In this document: piece after piece, positions 1-5,572 of the stretch
How positions within the stretch are numbered: position 1 is the stretch's first letter
How the letters are laid out: the number at the start of each line of letters is the position of its first letter
Source: Spirochaetales bacterium
GTDB taxonomy: Bacteria; Spirochaetota; Spirochaetia; DTKZ01
DNA: 7,403 bases
Assembly (NCBI GenBank): GCA_031266855.1
Contig: JAISAF010000129.1
Span: forward strand, 1-7,403
Direction: 5' to 3'
Program-made: the position numbers and the translations under genes
The notes under the pieces: model-generated
What the model was told of the DNA's origin: nothing
The model's database searches: none
Seen by the model: only the letters and a program-made list of their open reading frames with translations

Positions 1-699
1 TAATACTTTCCAATATTCACTTTCAAAACCGCCGTCGCGGAATATTGTCAGGATAACAATTCTTTCCTCAAACGGACTCTTAAAATAGCCTAGTATTTTT
101 GCCCCGGTAAACATATACGAAGACTCTTCCCCCGATGATACTCTCTTGCGTATGGCGGTATCACCCGCAAACAGTTCCCATGTTACGTTTCTTTCATCGG
201 AGTATTTTCCAGGGACAGTTTTATTTTCAAACCAGCATAATAAATTCCTTGAATTATGCTGCAATGGAAAATTTTGAAGAGTAGACGCTCTTGTGGTTTC
301 CTGAAACGCGGGTATCCGCTTATTTATTTGATATTTTTCAAGGATCTTATTCCATTGTGCTATATCTTCATCATATTCCTCGATTATATCCTCTCCCGGA
401 GCATACGTTGTTATAAACGCTTCTTCAACGAGTTTATCATTGACGGTGTCGAATATTACTAACTTTACGCCACTGAAATGTCCGTCATAAAATCCTGTTT
501 GATACGCGAATAATCCTTTGGGCGACCATCCAACCGGGTTTAAGTATAACTGGTATTCGTCTAAATCAGTTTTTGCGTCAAAGCTCTCAGGATTATCAAT
601 GCCGTAGGGTAATATATAGCTGTTGCTTCCGGTTTCATTTTGAGCAAATAAATTCAGCGGCACTACTGTCAAAAAAATAAGTAAAACAAAGTTTTTCAT
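1..699 (-). CDS. Secreted protein of unknown function (N-terminal part, runs off the window)
   Basis: Reading the minus strand from the ATG at 699-697, 233 codons stay open to base 1 with no stop, so the gene is cut by the window edge. Residues 1-19 form a classic signal peptide (MKNFVLLIFLTVVPLNLFA followed by Q20), so the product is probably exported to the periplasm or outer envelope; there is no lipobox cysteine. The mature part is acidic and rich in aromatic residues, and has a WSPKGLFAY segment near residue 55 that resembles the turn found in propeller-like repeats, but one such segment does not prove a fold. An AGGA ribosome site lies about 8 nt before the ATG and a TTGACA promoter lies just upstream. 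The gene is visibly more AT-rich than the rest of the window. I do not recognise the family; reality of the gene is well supported, function is not. Confidence 0.8.
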   Translation of the reverse strand, partial: MKNFVLLIFLTVVPLNLFAQNETGSNSYILPYGIDNPESFDAKTDLDEYQLYLNPVGWSPKGLFAYQTGFYDGHFSGVKLVIFDTVNDKLVEEAFITTYAPGEDIIEEYDEDIAQWNKILEKYQINKRIPAFQETTRASTLQNFPLQHNSRNLLCWFENKTVPGKYSDERNVTWELFAGDTAIRKRVSSGEESSYMFTGAKILGYFKSPFEERIVILTIFRDGGFESEYWKVL

Positions 700-717
700 T
701 TTTTTATTCCTTCGTAT

Positions 718-747
718 TCTATATCATTGTTTTAAAATATGTGTCAA
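718..747 (-). promoter_or_regulatory. Sigma70-type promoter for the secreted-protein gene
   Basis: On the minus strand a perfect TTGACA (747-742) is followed after 18 nt by TATAGA (723-718). Transcription would start near 711, giving a leader of about 12 nt that begins almost at the AGGA ribosome site (712-708) before the ATG at 699. The -35 is exact and the -10 matches four of six bases. Inference from consensus only. Confidence 0.55.
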
Positions 748-781
748 GTTCCGCGTGCTTCATAAAAAATGGAGAATTTTT

Positions 782-886
782 ACCGCGAAGTCGAAGAAGT
801 CGAAGAAAGATACATGAAAATATTAATGTTCTTTTTCTTCCTTCCTTTTTTACTTTCTCTATCGTGCCCTTCTTCGACTTAGCGGT
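782..886. repeat. 105-bp inverted-repeat element, possibly MITE-like
   Basis: The left end ACCGCGAAGTCGAAGAA (782-798) is the reverse complement of the right end TTCTTCGACTTAGCGGT (870-886) with one mismatch in 17. The roughly 70-nt interior is AT-rich, purine-rich on the left and pyrimidine-rich on the right, and encodes nothing. The left end is an imperfect tandem of AGTCGAAGA. An 11-bp copy of the end, ACCGCGAAGTC, recurs at 3291-3301. This could be a non-autonomous mobile element or a long stem acting as a transcription barrier between the minus-strand genes; no target-site duplication is obvious. Confidence 0.55.
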
Positions 887-910
887 GATCTTTTCTTCTT
901 AGCCGCTGCC

Positions 911-1021
911 GCTCGCGCAATGGGATTGGAGCGGAAAGCCCACAGGAAGCGCATGGGCGCTTCCGAGGACTTGGAGCGGAAAGCCCGGTCCGCGCCGGAC
1001 GGGAGTCCGGCGCGGATGCGC
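911..1021 (+). repeat. Modular hairpin repeat, copy A (truncated at its 5' side)
   Basis: Shares with copies B and C the block order: GCGCAA.GGGATTG, direct repeat AGCGGAAAGCCC (930-941), inner hairpin GGAAGCGC-ATGG-GCGCTTCC (945-964), CGAGGACTTGG, second AGCGGAAAGCCC (975-986), GGT, terminal hairpin, ATGCGC (1016-1021). The terminal hairpin here is CCGCGCCGGAC (990-1000), loop GGGA, GTCCGGCGCGG (1005-1015), a perfect 11-bp stem unlike those of the other copies. The upstream variable hairpin seen in B and C is missing. Its end lies 12 nt beyond the stop of the minus-strand permease gene, so it may also limit read-through, though no T-run follows on that strand. Confidence 0.85.
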
Positions 1022-1033
1022 CCGTCATATATC

Positions 1034-2311
1034 TTAAAAATAGCGCAGGAATATATAGCCTGTTGACAGGGAAAGGCTTATGACCGTAAACAGGAGGCCG
1101 TATTTAATGAAGTCAAGAAACCTGATGGGATAACCGCTTTGCGCCGAAATGCTCGCGGCTACGACATTCGCCGAAGCTCCGACGAGGGTCGCGTTTCCTC
1201 CCAGGCAGGCGCCCAGGGCGAGCGACCACCACAGGGGCATGGCGGCCTGCGGCCCGAGTTCCGCGGCGATGTCTTCCACAATTGGAATCATTGCCATGAC
1301 GTAGGGAATATTGTCGATAAGCGCGGAAAAGAGGGCGGAAAGCCATATCAGGAGAAACGAGGTCAGCGGGAGGCTGCCTTCTGTTATGCGCATGAAGAAA
1401 TCGGCGCACATTTTGACCAGGCCAAGTTCCGTGAGGCCGGCAACCATAATGAAAAGGCCGACGAAGAAAAAAACCGTTCCCCATTCGATGTCGCGCAGAA
1501 AGGCTTCGGGTTCGTGTTTGCCTGAAAACACAAGAAGCAGGGCGGCGACAAAGAAGCTTATTGTGGCGGCTTCGAGGTTGAGGATTTCATGGAACAGAAA
1601 GCCGCTTATTATGAGAAACAGGGCAATGAGGCTTTTGATAAGGAGGGGTTTGTTTTCCAGGGCTTTTGATTCGTCAAATTCCATGATGCGCGCTTTGCGT
1701 TCATTGGAAATAACCATCTGCCGCCGGAACAGGAAAAAGACAAGCAGCGCGAAAACAATCAGATTGATTACTACTATAGGCCCCAGATTGCCGACAAACG
1801 AAAGGAATTTCAGTTTCGCGACGCTTCCGATTTTCAGGTTCGGCGGATTGCCAATAAGGGTGGCGGTTCCTCCGATATTGGCGGCGATGGACTGGCAGAT
1901 GATAAACGGCGTGGGCGCAATTCCAAGCTCCACGGCGATAAGGATGGTGACGGGTGTAAGGATAAGTACGGTAGTTACGTTGTCAATAAACGCGGAAAAA
2001 ACAGCTCCAACCAGGGATAAGAGAATAAGAATTTTTAAGGGGTCTCCCTGTCCGGTTTTTGCTACCTTGATGGCGATGTAGTGAAAAAGCCCTGTGGTTT
2101 TGGTGACACCGATGATAAGCATCATAAAAATCATAAAAAAAATGACATTCCAGTCTATCGAGAGGAAGGCCTGTGTCTGGTCAACGATGTGCAGGATAAG
2201 AAAAAGAGCGGCTCCCGCGAGCACGACAACCGTGCGGTTGAGTTTCTCGCTGAGAAACAGGAGATACGCGGCGACAAAGATGGCGAGGGCGGTCCAGGAG
2301 AGAAATCCCAT
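1034..2311 (-). CDS. ArsB/NhaD-type (ion transporter superfamily) membrane permease
   Basis: A 425-residue polytopic inner-membrane protein with about ten to twelve hydrophobic segments, the usual length for the ArsB/NhaD/SLC13-like permeases. It shows the family's internal duplication: residues 106-120 (FSAFIDNVTTVLILTP) match 328-343 (FSALIDNIPYVMAMIP), and 147-158 (GGTATLIGNPPN) match 371-382 (GGNATLVGASAN). The paired DN motifs (D110-N111, D333-N334) and Gly/Asn-rich re-entrant loops are where such proteins bind ions or anions. A hydrophilic loop near 196-222 separates the halves. Its ATG (2311-2309) lies 1 nt after the stop of the EIIA-CBS gene, so the two are almost surely translationally coupled. 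Substrate cannot be told from sequence: Na+/H+ exchange, an oxyanion or a dicarboxylate are all possible. Family membership is firm, substrate unknown. Confidence 0.9.
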   Translation of the reverse strand: MGFLSWTALAIFVAAYLLFLSEKLNRTVVVLAGAALFLILHIVDQTQAFLSIDWNVIFFMIFMMLIIGVTKTTGLFHYIAIKVAKTGQGDPLKILILLSLVGAVFSAFIDNVTTVLILTPVTILIAVELGIAPTPFIICQSIAANIGGTATLIGNPPNLKIGSVAKLKFLSFVGNLGPIVVINLIVFALLVFFLFRRQMVISNERKARIMEFDESKALENKPLLIKSLIALFLIISGFLFHEILNLEAATISFFVAALLLVFSGKHEPEAFLRDIEWGTVFFFVGLFIMVAGLTELGLVKMCADFFMRITEGSLPLTSFLLIWLSALFSALIDNIPYVMAMIPIVEDIAAELGPQAAMPLWWSLALGACLGGNATLVGASANVVAASISAQSGYPIRFLDFIKYGLLFTVISLSLSTGYIFLRYF

Positions 2312-2312
2312 A

Positions 2313-3224
2313 TCAGGCCCTTAGCACCTTGTGGATAATGTCCGTTATGGTTACGATTCCCACGAGTTTTTCCCCGGCCCGCACGACAGGGATGTTGATC
2401 CGCTTCGCGCTGGTGATTTTTACAATCGCGTCGATAATGGGAGAGTCTTCATCAAGCGACAGCGTATGTTTGCGCATAACTTCCCGGAGCGTTATCGCGT
2501 TTTCCTTGTCCAGAAGCGTTTTTTCAAATGTATCGAAACTTTTCAGGAATTTCAGATTGCCGACTTTTTCCACATAATCCGGTACTCCTAAATTGAAAAT
2601 ATCGAAGACCGATATTTCACCAGCGAAATCCCCGTTTTCCTCCAGAATGGGGATATAGGTTGTATTATATTTATAAAAAGCATCGATTGCGTCTTTTATG
2701 GTATTATCGGGGCGTAGGCTGTGAAAGTTCTGCGACATAATGGACTCGACCAGAAATTCTTTTTTTACCTCGATATTCCGTTCCCGTAAAAGCTGGATAA
2801 AGTCGTGCGGGGCGGAACAGGCAAGAAGCCGCGTAAAAAACTCCGTATCGCGGGAAATTTTCACAAAGGCCGCCAGCGTATTCAGGTATATGGTCGAAGT
2901 CTGGTGTCCGGTAAATACCAGAACCAGAATGCGGATCCGCGTATCGCCGCAGGGAACAGGGCTAAGCGGTACGCAGACCAGGATTAGAATATCGTCGAAG
3001 TTCTCAAGCCGCGCGTGGGGTACACACAGGCCGGTTGGGAAAAGCGTTCCTCCAAGATTTTCGCGTTCGCTAACCGCCCGCATGACTTCCTCCGGCGTAT
3101 GGTTAATTTTATAACGCCCTGAGCGGAAAAGTTCCCGTATAAGCTCGTCAATGATTTCATCCTTGCTGCCGTAATTTCCGTGCAGGAATACGAAATTCGG
3201 TATAATCAAACTGGCTAACTGCAT
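2313..3224 (-). CDS. PTS EIIA (PtsN/fructose type) domain fused to two CBS domains
   Basis: Cytoplasmic protein. Numbering here counts from an in-frame TTG at 3233 (306 residues); I prefer the ATG at 3224, three residues later, because a candidate promoter would start transcription near 3226. Residues 15-155 are an EIIA domain: the SERENLGGTLFPTGLCVPHAR stretch carries the phospho-accepting histidine, H73. The position that is the second active-site histidine in PtsN (THLHTL) reads IYLNTL here, giving Y116. Residues about 163-215 and 250-304 are a CBS pair (SIMSQ..., EVMRKHT..., ending IVTITDII), expected to bind adenine nucleotides or similar ligands. The gene is first in an operon with an ArsB/NhaD-like permease. 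A role as phosphorylation- and nucleotide-responsive regulator of that permease is my inference; sugar transport is unlikely since no EIIB or EIIC is present. Confidence 0.88.
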   Translation of the reverse strand: MQLASLIIPNFVFLHGNYGSKDEIIDELIRELFRSGRYKINHTPEEVMRAVSERENLGGTLFPTGLCVPHARLENFDDILILVCVPLSPVPCGDTRIRILVLVFTGHQTSTIYLNTLAAFVKISRDTEFFTRLLACSAPHDFIQLLRERNIEVKKEFLVESIMSQNFHSLRPDNTIKDAIDAFYKYNTTYIPILEENGDFAGEISVFDIFNLGVPDYVEKVGNLKFLKSFDTFEKTLLDKENAITLREVMRKHTLSLDEDSPIIDAIVKITSAKRINIPVVRAGEKLVGIVTITDIIHKVLRA

Positions 3225-3232
3225 ATTCTTCA

Positions 3233-3261
3233 AGTATAAAACAATTTCTTTTCCTGGTAAA
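3233..3261 (-). promoter_or_regulatory. Candidate promoter for the EIIA-CBS/permease operon
   Basis: On the minus strand TTTACC (3261-3256) is spaced 17 nt from TATACT (3238-3233). Transcription would begin around 3226, only a few bases before the ATG at 3224-3222, so the message would be nearly leaderless; this fits the lack of a convincing ribosome site before either possible start. Consensus match only. Confidence 0.38.
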
Positions 3262-3290
3262 TCCGTCGCCCCTCCTCACAGGATTTTTTA

Positions 3291-3301
3291 ACCGCGAAGT
3301 C
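3291..3301 (+). repeat. Solo end of the 782-886 inverted-repeat element
   Basis: ACCGCGAAGTC is identical to the left end at 782-792 and, as there, follows a T-run. After it the sequence turns to an A-run and no partner inverted end is seen before repeat copy B. Probably a remnant, or a commonly dispersed short motif of this genome; an 11-bp match alone is weak. Confidence 0.35.
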
Positions 3302-3328
3302 AAAAAAATCTACAGATTCGGAATTTGT

Positions 3329-3481
3329 GCGCATTTTTGGCGCTTCGCGCCAAAAACCGGGCTTTCCGCTTCAAGTCCTCGGAAAGCGCCCATGCGCTTT
3401 CCTGCGGGCTTTCCGCTACAATCCCTTGCGCCGCGTAGCGGCAACCGCAAAATCGCTTCGCAATTTTGCCACCAGCCCCTT
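3329..3481 (-). repeat. Modular hairpin repeat, copy B (full form, reversed)
   Basis: Read on the minus strand from 3481: AAGGGGCTGGTGG, variable hairpin 1 GCAAAATTGC-GAA-GCGATTTTGC (3469-3447, one G-T wobble), GCCGC-TAC-GCGGC (3442-3430), GCAAGGGATTG, direct repeat AGCGGAAAGCCC (3417-3406), inner hairpin GGAAAGCGC-ATGG-GCGCTTTCC (3402-3381), CGAGGACTTG, second AGCGGAAAGCCC (3370-3359), then terminal hairpin TTTTTGGCGC-GAA-GCGCCAAAAA (3356-3334) and TGCGC. Conserved blocks match copy C almost base for base while both variable hairpins differ completely in stem sequence. It lies between two divergent operons. Confidence 0.88.
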
Positions 3482-3528
3482 GCGCACCCAGAGGTTTTCA
3501 AGATATTGAACAGGCTCTTAGTTTACTT

Positions 3529-3546
3529 CCGCTTTGTATAAAGCGG
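3529..3546. promoter_or_regulatory. Perfect 18-bp palindrome upstream of dctQ, candidate operator
   Basis: CCGCTTT-GTAT-AAAGCGG has perfect 7-bp arms. It lies 130 nt before dctQ and contains TATAAA (3537-3542). It could be a dimeric repressor or activator site, or a small hairpin. LacI-family sites usually have a central CG, which this lacks, so assignment to the neighbouring LacI-type regulator is not supported. A partly similar CCGCTTTTTGTAAAA stretch lies before dctP at 5518-5532. Confidence 0.35.
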
Positions 3547-3631
3547 CGCAGTATGTAGTGAGGGGAGGTGGAAGGTTTTTCAGATTGGCATGGTGAGCGA
3601 TTTTATTGCGCCGGGGCTGCCCGCCAGAGGG

Positions 3632-3637
3632 TATAAT
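3632..3637 (+). promoter_or_regulatory. Candidate -10 element of the dctQMP operon
   Basis: An exact TATAAT stands 42 nt before the dctQ ATG, giving a predicted start near 3644 and a leader of about 35 nt. No good -35 is present at 16-18 nt spacing; the nearest is TTGCGC (3606-3611) at 20 nt, which matches three of six. This would be expected of an activator-dependent promoter, or the motif may be chance. Confidence 0.4.
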
Positions 3638-3678
3638 TCCCCGGAAAGAGTTTTTCAATTTGTGGAGGAAATCTTATT

Positions 3679-4212
3679 ATGGAGAAACCGTCGCTTCTTT
3701 ACAGGATTTGGCTGGGCTATAACAAAGTGAACGAAGTCATGTCCAATGTTCTTCTTGTAGCAATCTCAATTATCGTGTTTATGGGAGTCTGCGCCCGTTA
3801 TGTTTTCAGGGCGCCTTTTGAATGGTCGGATGAATTCGCCATTTATGGTTTTATCTGGCTGTGTTTCCTGGGGACCGCTCTTGCGGAAAAGGAAGACCAT
3901 CACTTCAGGGTTACTTTTCTGGTTGACAAACTTGGACCAAAGGGCAGGCTTGTTGTGGAAACATTGATACACCTCCTTTTGTTTGTTGTGCTGTATCAAT
4001 TTTTTATTGACAGCATGAAGTATTATGAACAGGGGAAAAGCGGAATTTCCACGATTATGCTGATTCCCCTGAATTATATTTATGCCTCTCTGCCTGTGTG
4101 TGTCGCGCTTATGTTCCTGAACAGAATCAAGGTGTTTATCGACATTATAATCAGCAATGTGCGTATGATAAAAAATCCCGATTATGTGCCTCCGGCGGCA
4201 AAAGCCGGGTAA
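3679..4212 (+). CDS. dctQ: TRAP transporter small membrane subunit (DctQ family)
   Basis: A 177-residue inner-membrane protein with four hydrophobic segments at about 20-42, 50-68, 90-112 and 127-150, the standard DctQ architecture and length. After the first segment comes RYVFRAPFEWSDEFA, the conserved R-x-x-F-x-x-P-x-x-W-x-(D/E)-E block, and after the second AEKEDHHFRV, equivalent to the conserved histidine-bearing loop. DctQ partners DctM in the membrane to import a periplasmic-protein-bound solute with a Na+ or H+ gradient. The ATG is preceded by GGAGGAA at 8 nt. It is the first gene of dctQ-dctM-dctP; its stop codon overlaps the ribosome site of dctM. Family assignment is secure, substrate unknown. 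Confidence 0.93.
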   Translation: MEKPSLLYRIWLGYNKVNEVMSNVLLVAISIIVFMGVCARYVFRAPFEWSDEFAIYGFIWLCFLGTALAEKEDHHFRVTFLVDKLGPKGRLVVETLIHLLLFVVLYQFFIDSMKYYEQGKSGISTIMLIPLNYIYASLPVCVALMFLNRIKVFIDIIISNVRMIKNPDYVPPAAKAG

Positions 4213-4217
4213 GGAGG
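4211..4217 (+). promoter_or_regulatory. dctM ribosome binding site overlapping the dctQ stop
   Basis: AAGGAGG starts inside the TAA stop of dctQ (4210-4212) and lies 7 nt before the dctM ATG at 4225. The arrangement favours coupled translation of the two membrane subunits. Confidence 0.8.
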
Positions 4218-4224
4218 AAGATGT

Positions 4225-5511
4225 ATGATTTCAGCTCTTGCCATTTTGGTAGGTTTTTTTGGTTTAATGCTTTTGGGTATGCCGATTGCCCATTCCATGA
4301 TTGTTACCAGTTATTTAACTCTTCATTTTTTTCATCCTGATGTACCCTTTATTGTTGTTCCACAGCGTGTGTTTGCGGGTATGAACAGCTATGCTCTTAT
4401 GTGTATTCCTTTCTTTATGCTGGCAGGCGAACTTATGTCCATGACGCCGCTTTTTGAAAAGCTGCTGAATATGTCCAAGGCTATGGTGGGACACATCCGG
4501 GGAGGTTTGTCGCATGTCAATATCGTGGTTAGCATATTCTTTGCCGGCATGACTGGTTCGGCGGTTGCCGATACTTCCGCAACCGGCAGTATACTGATTC
4601 CCGCTATGTTTAAGGAGGGCTACCCAAAGGGCTATACGATTGCTGTTACAGTAAGCTCCTCATGTTTGGGTGTTATTATTCCGCCTAGCAACCTGATGAT
4701 TGTCGCGGCCCTGGCTACGGGGCAGTCGGTTGCTATGCTTTTTGTAGCCGGTATTATTCCCGGCCTGTTGACGGGACTGTCTATGCTAGTGGTAAGTTTT
4801 ATTTGGGCACGCCGGTTTAACTTCCCCAAGTCGGGCGATATGACATGGCGGGACAGGGTAAGGTATTTTTGGGAAAGTCTGCCTGCTTTGGGGATTCCCG
4901 TTATCATCATGGGCGGAATTCTTCTGGGAATTATAACCCCGACCGAAGCGGCGGACATTGTTATTTTCTACGCCATCGTTGTGGGAATCTTCGGTTTGCG
5001 CTGCATTCCGACCATGAAGCAGATGTATTCCAGCCTTACGCGGGTATCCGAACTGGTTGGCGAAGTCATGTTCGCGCTTGGAGCCGCGATAATTCTGGGC
5101 TGGATATTTGCTATTGCCCAGGTGCCGGACGCTCTGGCGGAATGGATTTTATCGATTACAACGAACCCCTCTTTGATAATTATCGGAATGATTATCGCGA
5201 TGCTTCTGGTGGGAACCTTTATGGATCCGCTGCCCTGTATTCTGATTTTTACGCCCATTTTTATGCCTATCGCCGAATCCATCGGTATGGGGAAACTGCA
5301 TTTTACTGTCGTTATGGTGTATGGGTTTATTATCGGGCTTATTACGCCGCCCTGCGGTTCGGTTTTATATGTCGGCGCGGCGATAGGGGACTTCAAGGTT
5401 GACAAGTTCACCAGGGATCTTATTCCCTTTATGGTGGCGATGACCGTTGTGTGTGTTCTAATGGCTTTTGTTCCAGAGGTCGTAACTATTTTGCCGGATC
5501 TTTTATTTTGA
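4225..5511 (+). CDS. dctM: TRAP transporter large membrane subunit (DctM family)
   Basis: A 428-residue polytopic inner-membrane protein, full length for DctM, which forms the ion-coupled translocation channel. Signature stretches are present: GMTGSAVADTSATGSILIPA (108-127), the IIPPSN block (151-156), GIITPTEAA (235-243) and GLITPPCG (371-378), the last two pairs reflecting the inverted-repeat fold of the ion transporter superfamily. About eleven to twelve membrane segments are visible. The strong AAGGAGG site and the 12-nt gap from dctQ show co-translation. The separation from dctP (61 nt) contains no terminator, so all three belong to one transcript. Ion and solute specificity cannot be read from the sequence. 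Confidence 0.95.
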   Translation: MISALAILVGFFGLMLLGMPIAHSMIVTSYLTLHFFHPDVPFIVVPQRVFAGMNSYALMCIPFFMLAGELMSMTPLFEKLLNMSKAMVGHIRGGLSHVNIVVSIFFAGMTGSAVADTSATGSILIPAMFKEGYPKGYTIAVTVSSSCLGVIIPPSNLMIVAALATGQSVAMLFVAGIIPGLLTGLSMLVVSFIWARRFNFPKSGDMTWRDRVRYFWESLPALGIPVIIMGGILLGIITPTEAADIVIFYAIVVGIFGLRCIPTMKQMYSSLTRVSELVGEVMFALGAAIILGWIFAIAQVPDALAEWILSITTNPSLIIIGMIIAMLLVGTFMDPLPCILIFTPIFMPIAESIGMGKLHFTVVMVYGFIIGLITPPCGSVLYVGAAIGDFKVDKFTRDLIPFMVAMTVVCVLMAFVPEVVTILPDLLF

Positions 5512-5572
5512 GCAAATCCGCTTTTTGTAAAACAGGGCGGGAATTTTCTATTTTTTAAAATGGAGGGAGACT

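Larger units (their letters stand above)
700..1033. other. Gene-free interval between the permease and the secreted-protein gene
   Basis: This gap of about 330 nt contains the promoter for the minus-strand secreted-protein gene, the 782-886 inverted repeat and repeat copy A. No convincing coding frame, tRNA or classic intrinsic terminator with a U-run was found for the permease operon, which enters from the right on the minus strand. Confidence 0.7.
3482..3678 (+). other. Leader and upstream region of the TRAP operon
   Basis: Gene-free stretch holding an 18-bp palindrome, a consensus -10 and the dctQ ribosome site GGAGGAA (3664-3670). The sequences CCGGGG (3611-3616) and CCCCGG (3639-3644) flank the -10 as a short inverted repeat. 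A 46-codon frame at 3590-3730 overlaps the dctQ start but lacks a well-placed ribosome site. Confidence 0.5.

Noticed and set aside
256..462. 68-codon plus-strand frame opposite the secreted-protein gene
   Set aside because: The minus strand carries a continuous frame with a signal peptide, ribosome site and promoter, which explains this region.
990..1015. Terminal hairpin of copy A as the intrinsic terminator of the permease operon
   Set aside because: The stem is strong, but on the minus strand it is followed by ACCGGGCTTTCC rather than a T-run, so it does not meet the usual criterion.
911..1021. Repeat copies as integron attC sites or a CRISPR array
   Set aside because: The GTTRRRY/RYYYAAC ends of attC are absent, the copies are kilobases apart and not regularly spaced, and the conserved core is far longer than a CRISPR repeat.
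1139..2081. Long plus-strand open frames opposite the permease gene
   Set aside because: They are antisense shadows of a clearly real membrane protein, with arginine/serine-rich products and no ribosome sites.
3590..3730. 46-codon frame overlapping the dctQ start, with fairly protein-like composition
   Set aside because: The nearest purine-rich site is too far from its ATG and the frame contains the candidate -10 and the dctQ ribosome site. It would be worth noting only if conserved as a leader peptide.
4845..5402. 185-codon alternative frame within dctM
   Set aside because: It lies wholly inside dctM on the same strand in another frame; the product has no recognisable features, whereas dctM is full-length with family motifs.
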